Positions 10,539 through 20,829 of a DNA stretch of 64,000 nucleotides are shown in pieces. Made by a program: the position numbers and the translations under genes. Below the pieces are notes generated by a model, which was not told the DNA's origin, ran no database searches, and saw only the letters and a list, made by a program, of their open reading frames with translations. Position 1 is the stretch's first letter. Each line of letters opens with the position of its first letter. Origin of the DNA: Polytrichum commune (lineage: Eukaryota > Streptophyta > Polytrichopsida > Polytrichales > Polytrichaceae); the NCBI GenBank assembly GCA_950295325.1, contig OX485808.1:27548527-27612526 (forward strand). The letters are read 5' to 3'.

Positions 10539-11136
10539 TTGAATTGGAGATATGAAAAGCCAAACTCCGTGAATGCTGATTTAACCACCACTGTTAAATC
10601 TCCTGTAGTATCGCTTAAGTACCATGCACTTGCCCAAATGTTGATCCCGTGATCGCACAAGTTAAGTACTATTGGAAGATTGCATGCTTAAGGGCCGCTT
10701 TACACTACGGTGGAGAAGTGCACCGGTCGGTCAAGAATTTTCGCCCAAGACATGGTTGTTTGAGGTGAGGGATGGTATGCCGGAGAAGATGAAAAGACAA
10801 TAAAATAATGCCTTAAGAAGTCTTGACCGGCCGTAGTGTAACCACCTAGAGGAGAAGTGTATTGGACAACTTCACCAAGAGGAGAAGTCCACCGGACTAC
10901 TTCACAAAATGGTCAAAGTTGGCCATAGTAGAAACCTTACCCCCTAAATGACCATTGTATTGATACTATATAAAATTATGATAAAAAATAAAATGTAAAT
11001 GGCAAGGTGTTAGAACTTCTTTCATGACAATAATCTATTTGAAAATGTTCCACCTCTATAATACATCCAAATTAAGGTAAATAAGTAGGTAACATTATCT
11101 TCTTATTGATTTTAAAAGAAATTACATGTTGTATAG

Positions 11137-11885
11137 TCCAACCCCGTTAATACAACACTCTCAATATTACGACACATTTTTACGAGACCAAACTTTTTAG
11201 TTCAAAACTCCCTCTTTTATACGACTACAACACTTGATAATGCAACATGTAGAATCTCCGTTTTGTCATATTAAAGAGGTAGTTCATGCTAGAATTCCTT
11301 TCATCTATACAATGTACATCTAAAATACATCCATTTCCACTTGGAAACCACTTGGGAACTTCACTTATTGTTGGGAACTTAATGGTAATTAGGGTTATTA
11401 GTGTAGAATGGACATAGTTAGTGTGAGAGTGGCCTTCTGCCTAGTATGTTGCCTTGTACACGGGTGATATAGTATCACCAGTATCTTGATGCTAAACATC
11501 ATGCATCATTGTTGTCTAGTTTCTTATTAGAGAACTCTTTATATTTTGATGTTAATGAAATTATTAGTTTCCAAAAGTTAGATTGGAATTTAGATAAGAT
11601 GACAATTGCTAACTTGGGTAGGCAACACCAAAGATCTTTGGACTCTTATTTTAAGAGTTCTTGAGAATATTTGTAATTTTTTGGAGTTATTAATTATTAT
11701 TTCATACCATCTATATTGCTTAAACTTGTTGTGTATATATTTAAGCTCATATTACTTATGTTTTCATATTCCCTCAATAATATGACAACTTTACGTCATT
11801 TTTCATATTAATGAGAAGACAACAACTTGATAATACAACTTTTTTTGTATTTCCCAAAATTGTCATACTAAAGAGGGAGAAAAAT
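11137..11885 (+). mobile_element. Pogo/Tigger-like element, copy 2, nested in the PIF-like element
   Basis: This is the inverted partner of 5740-6470. It begins after TA with TAGTCCAACCCCGTTAATAC, has direct repeats of ACTTGATAATGCAAC type near both ends (about 11.23 and 11.83 kb), and contains the conserved short frame at 11488-11664. Confidence 0.45.
11488..11664 (+). pseudogene. Transposase-like C-terminal fragment, copy 2
   Basis: 58 codons to a TGA, in the same frame as the fragment at 5980-6156. A TAG lies in frame just upstream. Substitutions between the copies are mostly conservative, which suggests both derive from a once functional coding end. Confidence 0.4.
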
Positions 11886-12610
11886 AATGCAAAGATTTCT
11901 CTCGGGCTATCACATCCCCTTACGTTTCATAACCACGTGCGATAAAAGTTTGCTACCCTATATTATATGCCATATATAATTTTTAAAATTATGATATTTT
12001 TTCTACATATGCATAACCATTGATTATATCTTTTTTATATCTTTTTTATATTTCTAGGCATCTCAATATTTTGTAGTAATTGTTTCAATTCAATCTTGCG
12101 TCATTCTAGTTAGAAGCGGTATGTTTATTTTTATTTTTAAAAAAAACCATCAAATTTGGTTACCATTTTTTACTATGTAATAGATACCGTGTATATCTAC
12201 TCATGAAAAAAAATTGATTAAATTTTGACCCATTTTGATGATGCTATATGTAAAAAGTAGATTTGTTTTGTCGCACATGGTGTTCAACTTGACAATGGAG
12301 TGCACCCCCCGAGAGATTTCATCTATTTGTTTTATTGAAGTTGGAGTTCTCCGGAGGCCAAGTTTGTTGTCTGAGGCTTTGAGGTTGCCCAAGAAACTTG
12401 ACCTCCAGAGAACTCCCCTTGGAAAAAGTGTGGCCACGTTGCCAACCATGTCATTATTTCATCCATGTACAAAGTTCTCCACCAAAGGACTCTTGGCCGT
12501 ACTGTAAATTACCACCGGACAAGAGTGTCACTCTCGGCCAATCAAATTTTAGAATTCCCCTAGAATTCTTGACCGGAGGACTTCTCCACCGTAGTGTAAA
12601 GCGGCCCTAA

Positions 12611-13803
12611 ATGATATTTACTAAGATAAAGTGGTGTGACTTAGGTAGGGCTAAACCCATCACTATAAGTGCTTAGGCTATCTACTATTATTGTATTACA
12701 AAAAACTGTGGATGTTTGTTGCTAGCATTTGAAAGAGGATTCCAATGCACCAAAGTATGTTTTATATGAGTTTCACTTGTAAAAGTTATGAGAGTTCAAA
12801 GTTTTATTGGTAAGTAGATGATTCAAAAGTTACCAACACGGAGCCATATGTATGCATTGTGTAAGATTTTAGGGTGTTCACTAGTGGTTTTGGGTGGGGT
12901 GTTGGTTTTTAGTATGCTCTAGCTTCTGTAATCTCGAAGCAATCTTGTTTGGGGTAGAAACACGTGCAGAAATTCAAGATATTATAGATCATCAATCTAG
13001 TGTAAATTTGATTAAAACTTTTGATGTTTGTACCTTACAATCTCTTAAAGGCCCTGCAACATGCACGAAATGTTAATTGAATTACGTACTTCCAAATATT
13101 AGTTAATTGTTGCCAAATGTGATCATATCCTACATATAACATTCATCAAGTATACTTTTCGAATCGGTCAAATATCTTCATGTAATTAGAGATTTGGGTT
13201 CAAATACAAGGCTTGAGTGCCCTTGGATGTAAATACATGTTTACTAGATATTGGTTAAAAAAATGACATGTGAGTAGCTTTCAATTGTCTTTTTGATACA
13301 AGATAGTGCTTTAAATAGTTTAAAATCCATAAGTATTAAAAAAGTTGCATTCACCTCCATGTTCCCAATTTACGATAAGCCTTCAACCATATTCAAATTG
13401 TCAGTTCTTAACCCCGAGGTGCCCACCTACTGAAGGCCCCATAAACAACTCTAGAGGTCATTCTTTGACACAATAAACATAGAGTATATTTCTCTACGTC
13501 TTAAAAAATGAATGACAAATCCTACCATATAATTGTTTAGACCTTGTAAGTGACTTATACCTCAACAAAATCTAGCCATTCAAGTAATTGTAGTTGGGAA
13601 GTAGTAAAAAAATAAGTGAAGAGGTGTCCCTAAATGTGAGAAGTTTAAGCCTTGTCTTCTTATCAACTTGCGTACCTTACAAATTCAAACCAAGCAAGAT
13701 TTTTTACGCCCTTGGAATAGTAGTGAAATTTCATAACACTTCCAACCTTTGTATTGCCAAATGGCCATCTATTATTTGCATTCTTCCAAGCAGAAGTTAC
13801 TTA
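12611..13803. other. Intergenic, nothing recognised
   Basis: AT-rich sequence without a coherent open frame, repeat termini or RNA gene that I can support. Confidence 0.5.
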
Positions 13804-14410
13804 GGGGTTGTTTACACCATGGACCAATTAGTTGTCCCAAGGCCTTGTAAAATTTGTGATTGGTTGTTTAACTTTGTCCCAGGATCACTTTGGTTTACAC
13901 CAAGGAAAAAATGTCGAAGTGACCATGGAGTTTGAGGTCCCCAAAAGACATATTTTGGGGCCTACATTATCCACTGACATGGTCCAATGGGCTTTGTGGT
14001 GGGAGAGGCAAAATAGGTGCTCTAGTATTAAAAGGCTAAGGCCCATGGCAGAGAAATGATGTTATAATTTATTTTTTGAATGAGATGTTGTTTAAGGAAG
14101 AGACAACAAAGACATGAGAAGACGAGAGAATGGTCTAACTTGAATTTTATTTTATTTTTCAAAATTGCCTTTTTGGGGCATGTAATCAAAACATTGGCAC
14201 ATTCACTTTTGGTGCATTGTCATTCCTCTTGGTTCACATTCGATTTACACTTAGTGAGGGGCCCAAAAGCTTTGTAAATTGATTTTTTAAGAAATCAGAC
14301 CATGGATGTTGGACCATCAAGTCGGACCATCAAGTCGGACCATCAAGTCGGACCTTGGAAAAAGACCATCCCCATGGTCCAACTTCATGGTCCATGATGT
14401 AAACTGACCC
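13804..14410. mobile_element. PIF/Harbinger-like MITE, 607 bp, TSD TTA
   Basis: The left end GGGGTTGTTTACACCATGGA and right end inverted GGGTCAGTTTACATCATGGA are flanked by TTA at 13801-13803 and 14411-14413. The interior includes a 13-bp tandem repeat (GGACCATCAAGTC, three copies near 14311-14350). Confidence 0.8.
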
Positions 14411-15741
14411 TTAATTGGGTTATATAAGTAGCTTAGTTCTAAACTTCATGGCTTGTTAGTAAACAAGTGGGCAAGCATAACGGGCGATCAATATGACTAC
14501 TATTATAACAAGTGACCATGAAATGTTCAAATCGGCGGCACATGGATTGGCAATCTAGCATGATTGTATTATGAGCAATTTCAACCACAAACTACACAAT
14601 TTGACACACACTTAATGTGCGGGCTCAATCTTGTGAAACGATCTCTTATCACAAGAATCCCAAGCCTTGACATGACCCTCACAAAGGCGGATTGGAGGCA
14701 TGAAAAGTGCACTATTAGGTCTAATTAGTGTGGGTTACCATGAGGAATCAAGTGTTTCTTGGATCTTCCCCTCTATCGTATTGGGTTCAGACTATTATTC
14801 CTCTCTTTCTTATTTGAATATTATACCATTTACTTCCACGCATTCAAATTATCTCTTTCCTAATAGTAAATGCCCAGTGAAACTGTTGACCTGAATCAAC
14901 AAGATAGAAATACTTAACTACATATATTACACTTTCAACCATCAATCCTCAGGCAATTAACTCCCTCACCGTACCAGTATTGGCCATTCTCCTCAAGTTT
15001 TTGCCCAAAAATTGTTTTGAAAGCATTATCAACAATCATAGGTTGGGACAAATTTAGTTTACATGGATCAATCATTGATCATATATTATTGTAAAAAAAT
15101 GACTTCCAAGTCTATTGCTAGTACAACATCAACAAAGTTTCAAGGTAAAGTTAAAAAAGGACTAACTCCAAAAGATTATTGACACTCCTACAAAGATTCG
15201 AGGTGATTCATCAAGATTTGTCTCTACTCCTTCTTTCTCCAAGGTATAGACCACATATACGAACGTGTGATTTTCCTTTGACGACAACTTCTCCAGTCAT
15301 ACCACAGTCCTTTCAAATCCTTCTCTTTTCTAATCTTCTTAACTATGGTCTTCATCATCACATATCAATTTAGTATCTAACTCTAGCTGAGCTTTTTTTG
15401 TTTAAAAAAAACTATTTTTCATTTCTTACTCAAATTTATCATAAAAATTGCTCCTAGTTTCAAACACATAGCACATTTATCTCAACATAGTTGTTACACA
15501 TGAGTGTAGGTAGGTTGTGGTAAACCTTAAAGTATGTTGTAGTAAGTTTAAAAAATTCAGTTTGATACTATTAGGGGCAGGGGTGTTCATCCTCCCTCCC
15601 CCTCCCTAAACATAGCATGCAAGTTGAAACCAAGATTGTGTTATCAAAACATTAAAATGAGAATGAGTACCCATTTGTTGCCAAAAAAATTGAGGTTGGA
15701 GACTGCTTTGAACTTCTTATGCAAAGACTCCATCATAAAGT

Positions 15742-15806
15742 GCAAAACCCAAAAGCATACGCAAAACCCAAAAGCATACGCAAAACCCAAAAGCATACGC
15801 AAAACC
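15742..15806 (+). repeat. 19-bp minisatellite, about 3.4 copies
   Basis: The unit CAAAACCCAAAAGCATACG is repeated head to tail without changes. Confidence 0.9.
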
Positions 15807-16464
15807 TGTAATTAACTCAAAATCAATGCAATTTTGTACCACATTATCATGCATTTGGGGGCTTCTAGTCCATGACAATTGTACATGGTATTGGTTTTAG
15901 GTTAGTATGCCTACCTTACAACAACAAAAACATAGCCTAAACTAAGATTGTGCTTTCAATACATTAAAAGTGACAATGCAAAGAATTTCTTTGATAATTT
16001 CACCAATCCTTCGGGGTGTGATTCGAAGGATAGATCATTTTTGCACATGAGCAACACTACAACCCAACATGTCTAGAAGTTTGAGAGTCAACTTAACCCT
16101 TAACTGCCCATGGGGGTCCTATTGTCAAGAAACACAATTTCTTTTGTTCTTCTCATATACAAGGTAATTATAGGCTGAAAATATTTCGAGATGGTTAGCA
16201 AATCTATATTGAGGTTCTTCATAAAATTTGGAGTTCATTTAAATATCATTTTTATTATCAAGCAAAGATTCTCAAAGTTATATATGTTCCTCCAACTATA
16301 TTGACTATTGCTCCCTAGAATGGTTATCATATCATGAGCACGCAATCCAATCTCTTTTAAACATGTGACTTTTTGGCATCCGTTCTTGGAGCCAATCCAC
16401 ATACCACTCAAATCTAGATGTCAAATTAAGAGTGGTAACCAAATCAGGCACATGTACCTTAATG

Positions 16465-16690
16465 TCATCACTGCTTAGTAGGTCGTTTCTCATTGTGATT
16501 GGGGCTAAAATCATACCAAACCCATTGTGAATTTGAAGTGCCAAAACAATATTAGAAGCAAGCAAAATTTTCTTTCCACCTTGGGCACCCTCAACTTCTT
16601 GCCCGAAATCGGTTGCATAACAACCCTCAAGGTTCTTATGAGTGTATTTGTGATCAAGAGAGCTTGCAAAATTCTCTTCACCCTATGAAG
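16465..16690 (-). pseudogene. Exon-like coding fragment of unknown origin
   Basis: Read on the minus strand, about 70 codons are open with balanced, protein-like composition (for example GQEVEGAQGGKKILLASN and IHNGFGMILAPITMRNDL), ending at a possible donor GTACATG. I do not recognise the family and find no partner exons. It may be a captured or relic exon. It abuts a family F MITE fragment. Confidence 0.25.
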
Positions 16691-17821
16691 AAGAATTATG
16701 GTCAACAACATCCCAAATGGAATACATATGGAGCCAAAAACTACAACATCCCCATGCTTCTAAGTTCTTTCCCATTTTATCTAGCTCTACCACTCAACAC
16801 CTAAGAAGAGGCAAAGGAATACACACAAAAAGGATCCCCAATTATTCGACTTTATCCCAATGGGCGTCCACTAGCCTAGAACAACACTATGTGTCTCATT
16901 CTTTGAGTTGTCTTCTACTAGGTTACAAATATGAGGTGATGACTTTCTACTTAGATTGTCTCCTCAACTAATCTCATCCCAATTTGCTTCCCATAACATT
17001 TTTCAGTGCTAGGGTGTCGCTCTCCTAGTGCTAATAAGATCGAGAATTTTATGAGGATCATGTTTCACTTATGTTGGGTTACCCTTGTAAAATGAACAAT
17101 ACTCAACTTGAGTATTGTTCATATGGCATATGCAACTTGACAGGTGGGGTGGACCTAGGAATCAATAATTACTTGCAAATTATCTAAAAAAATACAAATT
17201 CATGGCAACCAATGTTAGTTGGCCACATGCTAATTTGTTCAGCTATAATGTTGCCCAACTATTGGTTAGTAACTCCAACCACACAAGTACAATGAATATA
17301 GCATAATGGACTTGCGGGGCCAAGATAGCCCGCTTCATTTCTTTGTCTATGTCTCCTCTTTGCATCCCCCCCACCACCACCCATATTACTATGTTAAAAA
17401 TGATACAGTAAAAATCTATCCCCCACAAAATCATGGTAAGTTGAACTACAGTGGTTCTCATTAAATGAATGTCCAAGTTGAATCAAATTCAAAACAAATG
17501 TGTTCGGAGATAATTATTAACTACATTTTCACCTTAGGCAAGATTTGTGGAGGACTTTACACAAAGTCCGACACACCAAGCCTTAGCCCCTATCCTCGAG
17601 AGATGCCCTTTTTGTAACCCACTCATACCACATGTGTTCTTGGGGTAATAAACAAATCATGTGCAAACATGTCAAAACTTGTTTTCTACATGTGTGCACA
17701 TAGAAATTGAGCTTTTGGCTTGGGGGAGGGGGAGGGGGCATTGCCAAAAATATATAGAAACTACATGCAATAAAATATAGGGTTTCATATATGAATTACG
17801 AGTAATTTTGTAAAATAATAA

Positions 17822-17936
17822 TATGGTAATAATACTATTGACTACATGGTAATAATACTATGGATGCATGGTAATAATAACATTGACTACATGGTAATAA
17901 TACTATGGATGCATGGTAATAATAACATTGACTACA
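17822..17936 (+). repeat. Minisatellite of 44-bp units
   Basis: CATGGTAATAATACTATGGA and CATGGTAATAATAACATTGA alternate, giving a 44-bp higher-order unit present about 2.6 times. Confidence 0.9.
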
Positions 17937-18383
17937 TTTTTTGTTTTGTTTTGTTTGTTGTTGTTTTCCCCCATAAGTGTGGACCCAACTCAAAGAGAAA
18001 GACCAAAATAAAAACATTCTCATTCATTTCCACCTTAGGTAAGCAAGAGATCGTGGGGCCTAACTTGAAGATAAAGCCTAGCTTACTTTAATCTCCTACA
18101 TTTTTACACTCACCTAAACCCTCTAACATCCTCCAAGCATTCCAACAACTCTCTCCACAACAAAGAATTCCTACCCTTTCTCGTTTCCACATCGGGTAAA
18201 AGAAAGATCGATGCCCAATACAAAGAGTTGTGTTTCACCAATCTTTTACTCGAGGCGAAAGATTGGAGCCCAACTCAAAGAGCAGGGCATCTAGCCTTGA
18301 CCACAACATACAAATTTTAGGATCTCCTATGTTAATTTTGGAGTCAAGTCATTTTAAAAAACAAAGCATTCGGCTCGATTTTA

Positions 18384-18894
18384 CATAACATTACTCAATG
18401 ATGTGTGTTCGGGATGTGACCCTTGGGAATATGACCATGGGATGCGAATCTTGTCGGGAGTTATGAGGGCCATTTCACACGAGGCTGAAAGCCCATGACC
18501 ATTGCATTCTAAGATCTCTCATTGATTGAGAAGGCCGAGACCGTCCAAGCTCACTTTGCACTAGAAGGTGAAGGCCTAAGGTCCTAAAGAAATTGTCATG
18601 GATGAAAAGTCTACACGTATTCCTACATGGCATACTATGAATAATGTTGCATGGTTTGCTGGAATTTGCGTCGGGTCCACCATGAAGAGGTAGGATTGAT
18701 GCAAATTCCAGCAGACCATGTTAGTGGTATGGTCTTTTGATGAGATCCAAGGTCCCTCAAAGTTAACATGGTCACGGCCCTTGGCTTGTGTGTAAAGTGG
18801 CCTTGAATATGAGTCTCCCTACACAGGGTTTCGCATCCCATGATTATATTCCCTGGACCCACAAAACGAACGCACAACGCTAAATAATGTTATG
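18384..18894. mobile_element. Family A MITE with a nested PIF-like MITE
   Basis: The ends are CATAACATTACTCAATGATG and, inverted, GCATAACATTATTTAGCGTT. Subterminal sequences (ACCATGGGATGCGAA and TTCGCATCCCATGATT) also pair. The centre is displaced by the MITE at 18467-18803. Confidence 0.75.
18467..18803. mobile_element. PIF/Harbinger-like MITE, 337 bp, probable TSD TGA
   Basis: The left end GGGCCATTTCACACGAG pairs with the right end GTGTGTAAAGTGGCCT. TGA flanks both sides. It is related to the element at 9713-10214 (shared TTTTTCCACCAATGA-like and CATGGTCACGGCCC-like motifs) and interrupts a family A MITE. Confidence 0.7.
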
Positions 18895-19658
18895 CACCTT
18901 TAGTAAGCAAGAGATTGGTGGGGCCCAATTCAAAGAGAAAGCCCAATTCAAAATACCTACTTACATACATCTCCTACATTTTCACACTCAATTTTACCCA
19001 CCTAACTTAAACCCCTCTAAAACCCTCTACATGTTGTGACGACTCTGTCCACATGAACAGAGACTTGAATTCCCCTCAATTTCCAACCAAAAAATCGACT
19101 CACAGTGACCGAATTGTGCTACTTAGCAAACTTGCGCAATCCAAATCCTGTGCTGCAACAGCTTTTTTTTCCAAGTGTTTGTGAAATCTGCAGCAAGAAC
19201 CCACCAATCCTAACTGACACTAATTAGTACCTTACGCTCACAGGAAGCGACATGATAACCAGGACAAGTGAAATAGCTGTGAAATCATACCAGTACTACT
19301 TACGTGTAACTTATACTCATGGCCTCCTTTGGGCCATCAATCTCCACATGACAGGAGAGGTTTTGAGGTTTTGGGGTCTGTCAGCCTGTCCAGTTTCGTC
19401 GTGGTACGGGTGAAGGAACATGAAGAATTTTGAAGAATCGAAGAGTTGAAGAATTAAAGAATATGAAGTAGGGTAAGTTAAATTACTTATCTTAGTCTTA
19501 TTATAGTAATACAGGAGATAGTGAATGGAATCGGACGATTGAGTTGGATAGGTTAAGATGAAGTTTGCTTTTCCTACTTTACTTCAGTAATTATTATCAT
19601 TTATGCTCAGGAGGAGATGATGATGATGGTTGTCTGATGGGAGTGATGGAAGATGCTG

Positions 19659-20480
19659 CTGCATTGTCTGTTGTGTAATTTGCATCTGCCTACGGTGGTG
19701 GCAGCTTTTTCACTTCAAAGTTCATCCCTGTGAGAGTCCGAGTCAGTGCGATTGTCGCTGTGTATCTTGGAGTTGGGATTCGGGAGGAAATTGAAGACTC
19801 GGCACGCATTTTGATCACATGCTTTAAGTAGGTTAGGTGGATTCCATATAGCCAGCAGCATCTTGGAGGCTCACAGGACAGCAGAGGTGCGTTGGAACTT
19901 GGCAGCATGCGAAGAAGAAGAATGTGATGTGGGTTTTGTGTGGAGTGGACGATTTGTGATAAGTTTGTGAAAGTCACCGGGTTCAGTGAAGTGATGAAAA
20001 GGAAGCCTACTCCTGCATTGTCTGTTGTGTAATTTGCATCTTCCTCTGGTGGCAGCGTTTTTCACCCCTGGGAGAGTCAGCACGATTGTTCAGTATCTTG
20101 GAGTTGGGAAGCTTTTTATGTGAGCGAGTGGGGCAGATTGGAGTATAAGTCGTTAAGAGCGTTACGATCACATAGGCTAGGTGGAATTTCCACATAGGCA
20201 GCATCTTGGAAGCTCACAGGTGCGTTGCCACCCCTGCGAGAGTTAGTATGATTGTTGGGAAACTTGGGTTGGTAATCTTCTTATGTCATCGAGGAGGGCA
20301 GATTGGAGCAAGTTATTAGGAGCGAGAAGGAAAGGGTTGAAGAAGGCCGGCTCGGCCGGCATTTGGATCACATAGGTTAGGTGAATGAATTTCACATAGC
20401 CAGCATATCTGGGTTGAGTTAGGCTCACAGGTGCGGTGGCAGCAGCATGCAAACAATGAGAAGATGAGAGTTTTGTGTGT
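19659..20480 (+). repeat. Three diverged tandem units upstream of the FDM-like gene
   Basis: Units start near 19659, 20010 and 20229. Shared blocks in order are CATTGTCTGTTGTGTAATTT (units 1, 2), CCTG(T/G)GAGAGT, TATCTTGGAGTTGGG, GATCACAT...AGGTTAGGTG, AGCAGCATCTTGGA and GCTCACAGGTGCG. The third unit contains a small palindrome, GCCGGCTCGGCCGGC (about 20347). The array ends about 350 bp before the start codon and probably covers promoter and leader. Confidence 0.8.
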
Positions 20481-20664
20481 TTGTTGTGACGATGGTTGCG
20501 CAATTCGTTTGGTGGGATGGTTTATGGAATCCAGGTCTTAGATGTATGTTTTTTGTGTCAACATACGCTCTGCTGTGATAATAGGAGAATTGGGAGCAAT
20601 TTAGCCTTATTGTGCTTTTCTCACAGCGCATTTCTTGGTTACTTTGATCTTGATTGCATTGAAG

Positions 20665-20807
20665 GTATGTTTCTTTCAATGGAGCTCTATCGGAGAGAGA
20701 GTTGAGAGATTTTAAGATGTTAAAAAGAGTATGTGACCCTCCACCTTCCCTAACACTCTGGAGATTTATTATTTTGTTTTTGTTATTGGTTTTGGATCGA
20801 GTGGCAG
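20665..20807 (+). other. Probable 5'-UTR intron of the FDM-like gene
   Basis: A donor GAAG|GTATGT and an acceptor GGCAG bracket a T-rich stretch that ends 22 bp before the start codon. It is inferred from splice-site quality only. Confidence 0.35.
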
Positions 20808-20829
20808 GCAGCCATCATCAATCATCACC

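Larger units (their letters stand above)
10692..12607. mobile_element. PIF/Harbinger-like element, 1.9 kb, TSD TAA
   Basis: The ends are 28-bp perfect inverted repeats starting GGGCCGCTTTACACTACGGT, flanked by TAA at 10689-10691 and 12608-12610. The length is partly due to the pogo-like insertion at about 11.1-11.9 kb. The internal sequence has the repeated phrase GGAGAAGT...CACCGG but no transposase frame, so it is non-autonomous. Confidence 0.85.
14411..17821. other. Intergenic, repeat fragments only
   Basis: The stretch holds fragments of the 6.6/8.9 kb dispersed repeat (about 14580-14690), a 19-bp minisatellite, a family F MITE fragment (about 16180-16460) and one exon-like piece (16465-16690). 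The rest is AT-rich without supportable features. Confidence 0.5.

Noticed and set aside
13190-13260. GGGTTCAAATAC as a second Pol III B box
   Set aside because: No A box at proper spacing and no A tail; not a credible tRNA or SINE.
17822-17936. Regular repeats as a CRISPR-like array
   Set aside because: Units abut without unique spacers, and the host is a plant nuclear genome.
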